64,000 bases of DNA from Fodinibius salipaludis (GTDB taxonomy: Bacteria; Bacteroidota; Rhodothermia; Balneolales; Balneolaceae), in NCBI RefSeq assembly GCF_002287075.1, contig NZ_NSKE01000011.1, positions 1 through 64,000 on the forward strand, written 5' to 3'. This document shows, piece by piece, positions 1 through 8,784 of this stretch. Each line of letters starts with the position of its first letter. Position 1 is the stretch's first letter. Below the pieces are notes generated by a model that was given only the letters and a program-made list of their open reading frames with translations, had not been told where the DNA came from and did not search any database. The position numbers were made by a program, and so were the translations under genes.

Positions 1-67
1 ACACCCCGATCTTCCCTTACTCTCAGCTATCACTACGTCGAAGACTTTGATATATTGACCGAATTTT

Positions 68-183
68 GAGCAGGCGGGCCAAGCGCCGGGGCTCCACCCG
101 TTCCCATCCCGAACACGGCCGTGACACCCGGCAGCGCCGATGGTACTTCCCACAAGGGAGGAAGCGTAGGTCCCCGCCCGCTC
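68..183 (+). rRNA. rrf: 5S ribosomal RNA
   Basis: The segment carries the conserved 5S core (CCATCCCGAACACGG followed by GCGCCGATGGTACT), and its ends pair: GAGCAGGCGGG near the start against CCCGCCCGCTC at the end, with one mismatch. A T-rich stretch follows directly. It is presumably the last gene of an rRNA operon whose 23S gene lies before the window; no 23S sequence is recognisable in the first 67 bases. The exact ends are uncertain by a few bases. Confidence 0.93.
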
Positions 184-241
184 TTTTTTTTATTTTTGTA
201 TTGTTATTATAAAGGTGATCCACAGATGGGTCACCTTTTTT
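184..241. terminator. Terminator between 5S rRNA and tgt
   Basis: A T-rich run directly follows the 5S gene. It is followed by a hairpin with arms AAAGGTGATCC (211-221) and GGGTCACCTTT (227-237), pairing over 11 bases with one G-T pair, and then more T. It sits between converging genes, so it may stop transcription from both sides. Confidence 0.7.
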
Positions 242-269
242 ATTTTAAAAAGGTGCCGGGTAAAGAAAC

Positions 270-1397
270 TTAAATTTTGGTACCCAAAACTTCTGCTTTT
301 TCTTTATACCAAGTATGGAAGGTATCATTGGTAATACGCTCTTTTACTTTATCCATCAGCCATAAGTAAAATGTTAGATTATGGAGGGAGGCCAATTCCA
401 ATCCAAGTAATTCATTGTTGCGAAATAAGTGATGGATGTAAGACATTTTATATTTCTGACATAAATCGGTGGGGAAGTCGGGATCTAACGGTTTTTGATG
501 ATTTTTCCATTTGGCATTTCGAATATTAATATACCCATTGCGGGTGAATATTTGACCATTGCGGGCATTCCTTGTCGGTAGTACGCAATCAAACATGTCA
601 ATACCGCGGGCAATGGCATGCAGAAGGTTTTCAGGTTTTCCAACTCCCATTAGGTAACGGGGTTTATCCTCAGGAAGATAATCGGTATTAAGGTCCGTCA
701 TTTCATACATTAGTTCGGTGGGCTCTCCAACGCTAAGTCCACCGATTGCAATGCCCTCAAAATCAAGATCAGTTACATACTTTGAGGATTCTATGCGTAA
801 ATCCTCATAGGTGCCGCCTTGAACAATGCCAAACTGAGCTTGTTTATGACTGTATTTAGGTTTTGTGTTGAGAAACGCTTCACGCCCTCGTTTTTCCCAG
901 CGATGCGTAAGCTCCATCGACTCTTTAGCATATTCGTAGCTGCTGGGATAGGGTGGACATTCATCCAGAACCATCATGATATCAGATCCAAGGGTACGCT
1001 GGATATCGACAATATTTTCTGGAGTGAACATATGTTTGGAACCGTCCAAGTGGCTCTTAAATTTAGCCCCCTCTTCGGTTAGTTCTCGATTATCGGACAG
1101 GGAAAAGATTTGATACCCTCCTGAATCTGTTAAAATGGGTCGATCCCAATTGATAAAAGAGTGAAGCCCACCGGCATTTTCTATAATATCACAACCCGGA
1201 CGCAGATAGAGATGATAGGTATTGCCCAGTATTATCTGAGCTTTTACTTTATCGATCAATTCGTCCTGCTTTACAGCTTTCACGGTTCCTAAAGTACCTA
1301 CCGGCATAAAGATGGGGGTGTCTATTTTTCCATGGTCGGTAGAGAGTGTGCCAAGACGAGCCTTTGTTGATGAAGCAGTCTTCTTTAATTTAAACAA
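270..1397 (-). CDS. tgt: tRNA-guanine transglycosylase (queuine tRNA-ribosyltransferase)
   Basis: Exchanges guanine 34 for a queuosine precursor in GUN-anticodon tRNAs. The 375-residue length is normal for the bacterial enzyme. Visible hallmarks are the DSGGYQ motif near residue 90 (general acid/base Asp), the GGLSVGEP loop, and GIDMFDCVLPTRNARNG with the nucleophilic Asp. The zinc site is altered: where the family usually has Cys-x-Cys-x-x-Cys...His, only Cys313 and His339 remain, and the first two positions are Phe308 and Thr310. The start is TTG, chosen because the protein then begins exactly at the family N-terminus; there is no clear Shine-Dalgarno. It converges on the 5S gene. Confidence 0.95.
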   Translation of the reverse strand: MFKLKKTASSTKARLGTLSTDHGKIDTPIFMPVGTLGTVKAVKQDELIDKVKAQIILGNTYHLYLRPGCDIIENAGGLHSFINWDRPILTDSGGYQIFSLSDNRELTEEGAKFKSHLDGSKHMFTPENIVDIQRTLGSDIMMVLDECPPYPSSYEYAKESMELTHRWEKRGREAFLNTKPKYSHKQAQFGIVQGGTYEDLRIESSKYVTDLDFEGIAIGGLSVGEPTELMYEMTDLNTDYLPEDKPRYLMGVGKPENLLHAIARGIDMFDCVLPTRNARNGQIFTRNGYINIRNAKWKNHQKPLDPDFPTDLCQKYKMSYIHHLFRNNELLGLELASLHNLTFYLWLMDKVKERITNDTFHTWYKEKAEVLGTKI

Positions 1398-1558
1398 TGG
1401 TAATTATATTAATAAGTTAGTAATTCTTTTATATTCTTAGTCGCTGAAGATAGGAAAATTATTTATGCAACATTAATAAGCTATTTTGTATCCTTAGTGC
1501 ATCTTAAAAGAAAGAAAAGTATCGATGAATAGTAGAAATAATTATTACAAAAAGGTTT

Positions 1559-2287
1559 ATGCCTAAAGAGACATTAGTAATTATTCCCACGTACAATGAA
1601 GCCAATAATATTTCGGAGCTTATCGGACAGGTGTTCAATCAAGATGAGAATATTGATTTATTGATTGTTGATGATGGTTCGCCCGACGGAACTGCTGATT
1701 TAGTTAAAGAAGCTCAAAATAAATTTGGGGAACGATTGCATCTGATTGAGCGATCCGGCAAGCTGGGATTGGGAACTGCTTATGTAGAAGGGTTTAAGTA
1801 CGGCCTTGAACAGGGATATTCGTATATCTGTGAAATGGATGCTGATTTTTCTCATAATCCGGATGATCTCCCGGAATTAATTGCCAAAGTTAAGTCAGGG
1901 AATGCAGATGTAGCTGTTGGATCGCGGTATGCCAAAGGAATAAGTATTATTAACTGGCCGCTGAGCAGACTTATTTTGTCTTATAGTGCTAATCTCTATG
2001 CCCGATTTATTACGGGACTGCCCATTTTTGATACTACAGCCGGATTTAAGTGTATCCATCGTAAAGTGCTTGAGGGTATTTCGGTAGATAAAATTCGGTC
2101 GAATGGGTACGCTTTTCAGATTGAACTGCATTTTAGGGCTTGGCAAGCAGGATTTACGCTAAAAGAAGTGGCTATTATTTTTCGTGAACGCGAAGAAGGG
2201 GTATCAAAGATGTCAAAATCAATAGTTTGGGAGGCTATTTGGCGGGTATGGACATTAAAAATTCAAAGTATATTTGGGACACTTTAG
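1559..2287 (+). CDS. Polyprenol-phosphate mannosyltransferase-like family 2 glycosyltransferase
   Basis: A 242-residue family 2 glycosyltransferase without membrane spans, resembling dolichol/polyprenol monophosphomannose synthase. It starts with the nucleotide-binding strand VIIPTYNEANNI, followed by VDDGSPDGT (residues 38-46), the DxD-type metal site in CEMDADFSHNP near residue 94, and the acceptor-side segment DTTAGFKCIHR. It probably transfers a sugar from GDP- or UDP-sugar to a polyprenyl phosphate at the inner face of the membrane for glycan or lipoprotein glycosylation; the sugar cannot be told from sequence. The ATG is preceded by AAAGG. It stands alone between tgt (divergent) and accA. 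Confidence 0.88.
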   Translation: MPKETLVIIPTYNEANNISELIGQVFNQDENIDLLIVDDGSPDGTADLVKEAQNKFGERLHLIERSGKLGLGTAYVEGFKYGLEQGYSYICEMDADFSHNPDDLPELIAKVKSGNADVAVGSRYAKGISIINWPLSRLILSYSANLYARFITGLPIFDTTAGFKCIHRKVLEGISVDKIRSNGYAFQIELHFRAWQAGFTLKEVAIIFREREEGVSKMSKSIVWEAIWRVWTLKIQSIFGTL

Positions 2288-2325
2288 TAAGTAAGATATC
2301 TTCTTAATATCTTCGTATATGTTCT

Positions 2326-2333
2326 TATATTTG
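2326..2333 (+). promoter_or_regulatory. Candidate -7 promoter box upstream of accA
   Basis: TATATTTG matches the Bacteroidota -7 consensus TAnnTTTG and lies 29 bases before the accA start codon. A convincing -33 TTTG box is not seen, so this rests on one element. The same octamer occurs before nadB. Confidence 0.35.
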
Positions 2334-2362
2334 AGGTCATTTTTAAGTGATAAAAATCCTTT

Positions 2363-3328
2363 ATGCAGTATTTAGATTTTGAGCAACCTATTGCCGATCT
2401 GGAAAAAAAGATCAAAGAGTTGAGTGAATTATCTGTTGCGGATGATGAAGTACTTTCGCCAGAGATAAAACGGCTCGAAAAGCGTGTTGATGAACTCCGG
2501 GAATCAATATTTACAAACTTAACACGCTGGCAACGTGTACAGTTGGCACGTCATCCCGAACGTCCCTATACGTTAGATTATATTTATAAAATCACCGAAA
2601 ATTTTGTTGAGATACACGGCGATCGATATCACAGTGATGACAAGGCCATTGTAGGTGGTTTTGCGACAATTGATGGTCAGTCTGTGGTTATAATGGGACA
2701 TCAAAAAGGTCGAGATACCGAAAGTCGGCAATATCGTCGATTTGGGATGGCCAATCCCGAAGGATATCGCAAAGCTCATCGCTTGATGAAGCTGGGGGAA
2801 AAGTTTGATATCCCCGTAATAACGTTGCTTGATACGCCTGGCGCCTATCCGGGCTTGGAGGCCGAAGAGCGCGGGCAAGCTGAAGCTATCGCAAAGAATC
2901 TTAAGATGATGGCTACGCTGAAGGTGCCCATTATTACAGTTGTTATCGGAGAAGGGGCCAGTGGCGGTGCTATTGGTATTGGCATGGGCAATGAAGTGTA
3001 TATGATGGAGAACACCTGGTATTCAGTAATTTCTCCGGAATCATGCTCATCTATTCTTTGGAAAACTTGGGATTACAAAGAACAGGCAGCAGCGGTATTA
3101 AAGCTTACGGCTGAGGATCTGGAAGGGATGGATATAATTGATGGTATCATCAAGGAACCACTTGGCGGGGCTCACCGTGGTCCGGATCAAGCAGCTAAAG
3201 CAGTAAAGGAGCAAATACTGGAATCGTTAAAACGGTTGAAGAAAAAATCGTCCGAGAAGTTGGTTGAATCCCGCATCGACAAGTATGCGAATATGGGTGA
3301 GTTCAAAAAAGTATCTAACAACAAGTAG
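2363..3328 (+). CDS. accA: Acetyl-CoA carboxylase carboxyltransferase subunit alpha
   Basis: Alpha half of the carboxyltransferase that moves the carboxyl group from carboxybiotin to acetyl-CoA, making malonyl-CoA for fatty-acid synthesis. The 321-residue length is standard. The N-terminal coiled region ([18 protein letters not shown]) and the crotonase-fold oxyanion segments [19 protein letters not shown] and [12 protein letters not shown] are clear. The partner accD and the biotin subunits are not in this window. It heads a rightward gene run reaching to the dipeptide epimerase; the following thioesterase starts 11 bases after its stop. Confidence 0.97.
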   Translation: MQYLDFEQPIADLEKKIKELSELSVADDEVLSPEIKRLEKRVDELRESIFTNLTRWQRVQLARHPERPYTLDYIYKITENFVEIHGDRYHSDDKAIVGGFATIDGQSVVIMGHQKGRDTESRQYRRFGMANPEGYRKAHRLMKLGEKFDIPVITLLDTPGAYPGLEAEERGQAEAIAKNLKMMATLKVPIITVVIGEGASGGAIGIGMGNEVYMMENTWYSVISPESCSSILWKTWDYKEQAAAVLKLTAEDLEGMDIIDGIIKEPLGGAHRGPDQAAKAVKEQILESLKRLKKKSSEKLVESRIDKYANMGEFKKVSNNK

Positions 3329-3339
3329 ACGAGTGTCCA

Positions 3340-3774
3340 TTGTTTCCCGATAAAGATCCAATTTATAGCTATACCCATCAGTTGCGCAGTCGATATGGCG
3401 AAACCGATCAGATGGGGTATGTCTACTATGGACGATACCTGGAATATTTTGAGGAAGCTCGTACCGAAATGATACGGTCACTTGGTTTACCTTATGCCAA
3501 ATTAGAGCAAAATGGCGTTATGCTTCCGGTCATTCACACCCAAGTGGATTACAAATCACCGGTCTTTTATGATGAGCTAATGGATGTGGAGGTATTGCTG
3601 TTTGATATCCCCACAGTGCGGCTCGAAACATATTATTATGTTAAGACTGAGCGACGGGAAGCTCCCCATATTCAAGGAAAAGTTGAGCTCTGTTTCATGA
3701 AAGAGGACACGCGCAAACCGTGCCGGGCACCCTCTGATTTTGTGAATGGACTAAAGGAAGTAGTCAACAGTTAA
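3340..3774 (+). CDS. Acyl-CoA thioesterase, 4HBT/YbgC hotdog family
   Basis: A 144-residue single-hotdog protein. The active-site region RYGETDQMGYVYYGRYLEYFE is the YbgC/4-hydroxybenzoyl-CoA thioesterase signature, with the catalytic Asp near residue 20 and a Tyr-rich helix where the family has H/Y. It probably hydrolyses acyl-CoA or acyl-ACP thioesters; its place right behind accA fits a role in lipid metabolism, but the substrate is unknown. The start is TTG, because no ATG occurs before the catalytic motif and the preceding in-frame codons give no alternative. Confidence 0.88.
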   Translation: MFPDKDPIYSYTHQLRSRYGETDQMGYVYYGRYLEYFEEARTEMIRSLGLPYAKLEQNGVMLPVIHTQVDYKSPVFYDELMDVEVLLFDIPTVRLETYYYVKTERREAPHIQGKVELCFMKEDTRKPCRAPSDFVNGLKEVVNS

Positions 3775-3781
3775 TGCTATT

Positions 3782-4234
3782 ATGCAAATACGTCAGCCAA
3801 TATTATATGGATTGGTATTTATATTGGTTTTAATTTTAGTACTTGTTGCTATTGGAGGTGGATTGTTTAACCAATCTGCTCGGTGGCCTGTACAATGGCA
3901 GCACCAGGCTTTTAATAGTTTGTGTCACCAAATGGCTAACCGTTCGTTTTGGATTAACGGGCAGCCTATGGCGGTTTGCAGCAGATGTATTGGGGTTTAT
4001 TCCGGCTTTGCTTTGGGATGGATGTTATTGCCAATGTTATCCTTAATAAGGATAACGAGATTGGCACATATAAAGAAAGTTTTGGTAGTTATATTATTAT
4101 TTAATTTTATTGATGCTGCAGGAAATTTATTGGGACTGTGGCAGAATACATTGTTTTCACGAGCGATATTAGGTGGAATGTTGGGAAGTTCAGCAGCACT
4201 CATTTTTGTTGGGGATTTTTTTCATCATAACTAA
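3782..4234 (+). CDS. DUF2085 family membrane protein
   Basis: 150 residues with about four membrane spans. The stretch LCHQMANRSF through AVCSRCIGVYSG (about residues 40-70) carries the conserved His and three Cys of DUF2085, possibly a metal or disulfide site facing the outside. No function is established for the family. It sits 7 bases after the thioesterase and 17 before the next gene, so it is probably cotranscribed. Confidence 0.8.
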   Translation: MQIRQPILYGLVFILVLILVLVAIGGGLFNQSARWPVQWQHQAFNSLCHQMANRSFWINGQPMAVCSRCIGVYSGFALGWMLLPMLSLIRITRLAHIKKVLVVILLFNFIDAAGNLLGLWQNTLFSRAILGGMLGSSAALIFVGDFFHHN

Positions 4235-4251
4235 AACAATAGGGGATCATT

Positions 4252-4824
4252 ATGGATGAAGTAACAGAACAACAAGCAGAGCAGAATAATCAACCATCGT
4301 ATTGGACATCAGTAGGGATAGCAGGAGTAATTTTTGGGATTATTGTTTTCGCCCTCTCGTTAGTAACGAGCTATGCAATGATTAATTCTGAGCCTTCTGG
4401 ATCGCTATTTTCTCCAGTACAACTGTTGGGAATATTCGTTTGTCTGGTGGGTGCCTTTGGGGGAATGTTGGCTACCTGGCACTATGCTAATGAATATAAC
4501 ATCAGTATCAAGTTGGGCAAAGGGGCACTAATCGGATTATTTACCGGTATTTGTATTACAGTAGTTTACATTGTGTTTAATCAGATCTGGCAGTTTATTG
4601 ATCCCGATATGACACAAAAAGCAATTGACAGTGTTATTGCCAATTTTGAGGCATCAGATTTACCCGATGCTCAAAAGCAGCAAATGATTGATTCTACGGT
4701 ACAAAGTATGCGCGGTCAAAATAGTATAGGCACGCAGCTTTTATATAATCTCCCCATGTATGGTATCTTAAATGTTTTTACCGGAATGATAGGAGCTAAG
4801 GTTTTTGGAAAGCAGGAAGGATAA
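4252..4824 (+). CDS. DUF4199 family membrane protein
   Basis: 190 residues: a polar, Glu/Gln-rich N-terminus, then four predicted membrane spans (about 22-45, 60-80, 95-117 and 160-180), with a polar helix around residues 120-155 between spans 3 and 4. This pattern is that of DUF4199, a family largely limited to Bacteroidota-related bacteria. No biochemical role is known. It is placed in the lipid/membrane gene run before a CPBP protease and cdsA. Confidence 0.75.
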   Translation: MDEVTEQQAEQNNQPSYWTSVGIAGVIFGIIVFALSLVTSYAMINSEPSGSLFSPVQLLGIFVCLVGAFGGMLATWHYANEYNISIKLGKGALIGLFTGICITVVYIVFNQIWQFIDPDMTQKAIDSVIANFEASDLPDAQKQQMIDSTVQSMRGQNSIGTQLLYNLPMYGILNVFTGMIGAKVFGKQEG

Positions 4825-4846
4825 TTAAGGCAGAGAAAATAAGTTA

Positions 4847-5779
4847 GTGAATAATAATTTATCTGAATCTGGTATTTCTAATTCCAATTATCAATCATGG
4901 GCCGAGCGCAATGGATTTTCGGACTGGGCGCTGGCCCTGCTTTGGATTATAGCGGCTTTTATCCTTTTTCAAGTGACGGCTTCTATTGTGGCTATTGCAT
5001 TGATGTTAATAGAGGGTGGGATAAATGCTGATGCCAACCAGATGATGTCGCAACTAACAGAAAACCTGGATTTGCTTTTTATCGGCAATTCGGCGGGACA
5101 GATTTTATTTTTGGGATTGGCAACCTGGTTTTTTGCGCGATTGCATAGCTCCAGAGAGGGACGAAAGAAGTTTCTCCGATTTTCTATTCAGCCCGATACT
5201 TTGCGAAAGTCAGCCATAACGGTTGTATTAATTATTGCAATACAACCTACCATCTGGTTTTTATCGTGGCTTAATGCCCTTATTCCCGTGCCCGAGATGT
5301 TTAGCAATATGCAGAATACCCAGATGCAGATGATCGAAAATTATCTGCAGGGCGATCATATGCTGATGCTAACCTTATTTCATGTAGCACTGGTACCGGC
5401 AATTTGTGAGGAAACTCTTTATCGAGGTTATGTAATGAGGGCTTTTCAAAAAAGCTGGGGCATTTGGCCGGCCATCATTGTATCGGGATTGCTTTTTGGA
5501 CTATATCACATTCAGCTTAGTAATTTAATTCCGCTTGCAACACTGGGGATGTTATTCGCATATGTTACTTGGGTATCAGAAAGTATTGTGCCGGCTGTTG
5601 TTGCCCATTTGGTAAACAATGGCGGGAGCGTATTGGTGGGCACCTATTATCCTAAATCTGCTTTTGCAGAAATTACACCAGAATCAATGCCGCCCCTTTG
5701 GGCCGTAATAATTAGTCTGTTAATTACTGCTTATATTGTATATTGGATGTACGGTCAAAATAAGAATTCAATAGCCTAA
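4847..5779 (+). CDS. CPBP family intramembrane metalloprotease (Rce1/Abi-like)
   Basis: 310 residues, with several membrane spans from about residue 27. The CPBP motifs are complete: EETLYRGYVMRAF (motif 1, paired Glu and Arg, about 188-200), GLYHIQ (motif 2 His, about 222) and HLVNNGG near 263 (motif 3). Such proteins cleave peptides within the membrane; in bacteria roles range from bacteriocin immunity to membrane-protein turnover, and none can be assigned here. The start is GTG, 22 bases after DUF4199. Confidence 0.88.
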   Translation: MNNNLSESGISNSNYQSWAERNGFSDWALALLWIIAAFILFQVTASIVAIALMLIEGGINADANQMMSQLTENLDLLFIGNSAGQILFLGLATWFFARLHSSREGRKKFLRFSIQPDTLRKSAITVVLIIAIQPTIWFLSWLNALIPVPEMFSNMQNTQMQMIENYLQGDHMLMLTLFHVALVPAICEETLYRGYVMRAFQKSWGIWPAIIVSGLLFGLYHIQLSNLIPLATLGMLFAYVTWVSESIVPAVVAHLVNNGGSVLVGTYYPKSAFAEITPESMPPLWAVIISLLITAYIVYWMYGQNKNSIA

Positions 5780-5784
5780 GGAGG
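5778..5784 (+). promoter_or_regulatory. Strong Shine-Dalgarno site for the DUF2007 gene
   Basis: AAGGAGG overlaps the stop codon of the CPBP gene and lies 6 bases before the ATG. Such perfect sites are rare in this window, where most genes lack one, so this small gene is probably translated strongly. The first accessory peptide gene has a similar leader (AAGAGGTTTATTATG). Confidence 0.7.
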
Positions 5785-5790
5785 TTTATT

Positions 5791-6060
5791 ATGTTGGAAG
5801 GTTCTGAACCAAACGATATTGAAAACTGGACTTGTGTTAAGGAAGGCGGCACCGAATATGAAGTTGAAAGTGCTAAGAATTACCTTGCCAGCCTCGATAT
5901 CCCCTCTAACATCTTGTCCAAACGAGATTCATCATTTAGTGTAAATTATGGTGAAATGGGAATGGTTTATCTGTATGTGCCAGATGAATACGAAGAAGAG
6001 GCCCGAAAAGCACTGGCCGAATTTGAGCTGCCGGAAGAAGGAACCAACGAAGAAGAATAA
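5791..6060 (+). CDS. DUF2007-type putative signal-transducing protein
   Basis: An 89-residue acidic soluble protein. The central part (CVKEGGTEYEVESAKNYLAS, then SVNYGEMGMVYLYVP and the helix EEEARKALAEF) matches the DUF2007 ferredoxin-like fold, seen in GlnB-like small signalling proteins. No partner is known. It is translated from a strong Shine-Dalgarno and followed after 7 bases by cdsA, so it belongs to the same run. Confidence 0.75.
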   Translation: MLEGSEPNDIENWTCVKEGGTEYEVESAKNYLASLDIPSNILSKRDSSFSVNYGEMGMVYLYVPDEYEEEARKALAEFELPEEGTNEEE

Positions 6061-6067
6061 TTGATCT

Positions 6068-6889
6068 GTGACTGAGCTTGCTAAACGTATTCTATTTGCT
6101 GTCCCGGCTGCGGCTTTCTTTATATTTATTACATGGCTCGGTGATTTTTATTTTGTTGGGTTAATTATTCTTGTGGCCCTTTTTATTCAGCGGGAACTTT
6201 CTATGCTGGCTGCCGGTGCCGGATTTGAACCGGATAATCTTTTCCCGTATACCATTGGCATGTGGATATTATTGAGTCCCTATTTACCTCATGCACTTGC
6301 CATTGGAATGGCTATCTTTTTGCTGTTTATAGCTATTCAGATTTTCAAGTCCGGTGACCATGCTTTAAAGCAGGTAATTGGTACGTTCTTTTGTGGTATT
6401 TATGCACCGCTGGGGTTGTTGGCCATTATTTTGATTAGAAATACAGGTTCTTCGGCTGTTGGTTTTGCTCTAACTATTGGATTACTACTCATGGTATGGG
6501 GGAACGATGTGTTTGCCTACTTCGGGGGTAAATATCTCGGAAAAAAGAAACTGGCGCCTGCAATCAGCCCCAATAAAACCTGGGAAGGATTTTTCTTTGG
6601 AATTCTTGGAGCACTGGTGGGATTGACCATCGCTTATTATGCCGTTCCGGTTGCCCTTTCGGTGTCATTACTTGTGTTAGCTCCGGTTACATTGCTGATC
6701 AGTATATTTGGTCCCATTGGTGACTTGACAGCCAGCAGAATAAAGCGAGTAGCTAATGCCAAAGATGCTTCTGATATTTTGCCGGGGCACGGTGGATTTT
6801 TTGATCGTTTTGATGCTCTCATTTTAGCAAGCCCCGTATTTTACCTTTACTTATACGCACTTCAAATTTTAGGATATGTCTCGTTTTAA
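6068..6889 (+). CDS. cdsA: Phosphatidate cytidylyltransferase
   Basis: Makes CDP-diacylglycerol from phosphatidic acid and CTP, the branch point of phospholipid synthesis. 273 residues with about eight membrane spans. The family signature is intact near the C-terminus: SRIKRVANAKDASDILPGHG followed by GFFDRFDALILASP (about 220-255). The start is GTG. Its end overlaps the next start by 14 bases, indicating translational coupling. Confidence 0.95.
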   Translation: MTELAKRILFAVPAAAFFIFITWLGDFYFVGLIILVALFIQRELSMLAAGAGFEPDNLFPYTIGMWILLSPYLPHALAIGMAIFLLFIAIQIFKSGDHALKQVIGTFFCGIYAPLGLLAIILIRNTGSSAVGFALTIGLLLMVWGNDVFAYFGGKYLGKKKLAPAISPNKTWEGFFFGILGALVGLTIAYYAVPVALSVSLLVLAPVTLLISIFGPIGDLTASRIKRVANAKDASDILPGHGGFFDRFDALILASPVFYLYLYALQILGYVSF

Positions 6890-7907
6890 GCTCGAATATG
6901 AAAAATTAGAACTTGTTCCTTCCCATCCGTTTACAATCGCACGCGGAACTAAAGAAACGGTTCCCAATGTACTGGTGAAGTTAACGGCCGATGGTATTAC
7001 GGGATTGGGAGAAGCTGGTCCCAATAGTCGATATAATGAAGATGCGGATACCGTTATTGCTTTTCTAAAACAACTCCCCGCCTCATTTTTTGATGAGATT
7101 AATTCTGCCGAGGTAGTTTGGGAGAAACTTCAGCAAATAGATCAATCCGTACAGTCGGCAAAGACAGCAGTAGAGATGGCGTGGCTGGATTGGTGGGGCA
7201 AAAGCCAGGGACAACCGCTATGGAAGTTGTGGGATGCTCCCTCACAACAGACGCCTCCGACTTCTTTCACTATTGGCCTTGATGATATTGATGTCATGCA
7301 GCAAAAGGTGGAAGGAGCTAAAGAATATCCCATATTAAAAGTAAAATTAGGAACTGATCGGGATGTAGAAATTATTAAAGGCATTCGCGAAGTATCAGAC
7401 CAGATTATTCGAGTAGATGCCAATGAGGGATGGGCAGATTTAGATACGGCCAAACGGCAGGTTCGTTTTTTAGCAGATCAAAATGTGGAATTTATTGAGC
7501 AGCCTATGCCTGCCTCATGTAAAGAAGAACTGATTCAGTTAAAACAATGGTCACCATTACCCATTATTGCCGATGAAAGTTTTGTAGGCAGAGAGTATAT
7601 GGATGAAATAGCTGATCAGTTTGACGGAATCAATATTAAGCTCCAGAAGGTGGGGAGCTTGGTTGAAGCTTTTAAGCTAATTGATAAGGCCCGTGAGCAA
7701 AATATTGAGGTGATGATTGGATGTATGATCGAAAGTTCTCTGGGGATTGCCGCTGGAGCGTTACTGGGAACATGGGCCGATTATGTAGATCTCGATGGTC
7801 ATTTGTTGATTAGCAACGATCCTTTTTCAGGGTTGACGCTTACTAAGAATAAGGAAGTTCGCCTATCTGATAACCCAGGGTTGGGAATAGAGGAGTCTAA
7901 AAAGTAG
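6876..7907 (+). CDS. Dipeptide epimerase (L-Ala-D/L-Glu epimerase type), enolase superfamily
   Basis: 343 residues of the muconate-lactonizing/AE epimerase group. Catalytic landmarks: KVKLG (KxK, first acid/base Lys), RVDANEGW, EQPMP and ADESF (three metal ligands Asp, Glu, Asp), IKLQKVG (second acid/base Lys), and GCMIESSLGIAAG followed by DLDGHLLI, a combination typical of dipeptide epimerases rather than o-succinylbenzoate synthase. It probably recycles murein L-Ala-D-Glu to L-Ala-L-Glu. It overlaps cdsA by 14 bases and ends the rightward run; the substrate is inferred. Confidence 0.83.
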   Translation: MSRFKLEYEKLELVPSHPFTIARGTKETVPNVLVKLTADGITGLGEAGPNSRYNEDADTVIAFLKQLPASFFDEINSAEVVWEKLQQIDQSVQSAKTAVEMAWLDWWGKSQGQPLWKLWDAPSQQTPPTSFTIGLDDIDVMQQKVEGAKEYPILKVKLGTDRDVEIIKGIREVSDQIIRVDANEGWADLDTAKRQVRFLADQNVEFIEQPMPASCKEELIQLKQWSPLPIIADESFVGREYMDEIADQFDGINIKLQKVGSLVEAFKLIDKAREQNIEVMIGCMIESSLGIAAGALLGTWADYVDLDGHLLISNDPFSGLTLTKNKEVRLSDNPGLGIEESKK

Positions 7908-8018
7908 CGACCTTATCCAGTTAATAAATAAGTCCTACCCAAACTTTTTATTGATCTAATAAAATTAGGGATTTATAATGTAACATACTGCATGCTTTAG
8001 ACTCTTGTAGAGCTGAAA

Positions 8019-8417
8019 GTGAAAATTTCTAAAAATATTAGTCATTACCTTTTAGTATGCAAGAAAAAAAAATATCGCTACAAGCCTATTCCCTTAAAAT
8101 TTTCAGTTAATGTTTTAAAAGAGAATTTAAAAGAAATACCGACTGTACAACGTTGGGCTCGGCAGATGGGGTATTCCCGGTGTTACTTTTCGACTTCTTT
8201 TGCAGAACACTTTGATGAGACTCCGCACGAATGCCTTTCTAGAGTGCGGTATACCCGACTACACAAAGTGATTTTATCTTATCCCCATAAAACCAGTCGG
8301 GCTATTGCTGTAGAAATTGGTTTAAAAGATGACCAAGCCTTGTATAAATTTCTTAACCGACACTTTGATACAAATTTTACGGAAATTCGGAAAAAGTTAT
8401 TGAACGGAGAACAGTAG
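8019..8417 (+). CDS. AraC-type helix-turn-helix regulator, stand-alone DNA-binding domain
   Basis: 132 residues. After a basic N-terminal stretch, residues about 40-127 form a double helix-turn-helix of AraC type: WARQMGYSRCYFSTSFAEHF is the first unit and AIAVEIGLKDDQALYKFLNR the second. No ligand-binding domain is present, so it must respond to something else or act constitutively. The start is GTG. It precedes the peptide/exporter locus and is the obvious candidate to control it, which is inference from position. A second stand-alone AraC protein lies in accessory block 2. Confidence 0.75.
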   Translation: MKISKNISHYLLVCKKKKYRYKPIPLKFSVNVLKENLKEIPTVQRWARQMGYSRCYFSTSFAEHFDETPHECLSRVRYTRLHKVILSYPHKTSRAIAVEIGLKDDQALYKFLNRHFDTNFTEIRKKLLNGEQ

Positions 8418-8584
8418 GAAGTGTGCAGAATTTAGGTTCAGGATAAAAAATAGAATATGCAGCCATTGATTGTTGTAGGTTAGAAGAATTTGCCTAAGTG
8501 CCCTACTTAACCTGTAACATTCAACTTGCAACTTTTAAATAAGGGCTTGTAAATATAGTAACCACAAGAAACTGGACGCTGACG

Positions 8585-8711
8585 ATGAGTACTGACACTC
8601 CAAAACAAAAAGGAGAGACAACTAACAAATTGGATACCGAACTTTCTTGAAGGTACGAATCAAATTTTTGAATATGGAAGTGAACTCATCGAAGGGGTAC
8701 AGAGATGGTGA
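8585..8711 (+). pseudogene. Frameshifted small peptide gene
   Basis: An ATG opens MSTDTPKQKGETTNK and reaches a stop at 8648. One frame over, a sensible continuation reads WIPNFLEGTNQIFEYGSE and ends ...GVQRW with a stop at 8709. Removing one A from the AAA at 8627-8629 joins them into a 41-residue peptide. It could be a recent pseudogene, a programmed slip or a base-call error. No family is recognised. The rest of the 367 bases between the AraC gene and the first leader peptide holds degenerate repeat words near 8510-8540 and no other gene. Confidence 0.4.
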
Positions 8712-8784
8712 TACGCAAATTATTGTGTGGCTTTTTCGGTGAAATATTCTAAAATAAAACTATAATTAAGTTAAGAGGTTTATT

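Noticed and set aside
23-223. Open frame on the minus strand over the 5S gene
   Set aside because: It lies across the 5S rRNA and its terminator and has no protein-like pattern.
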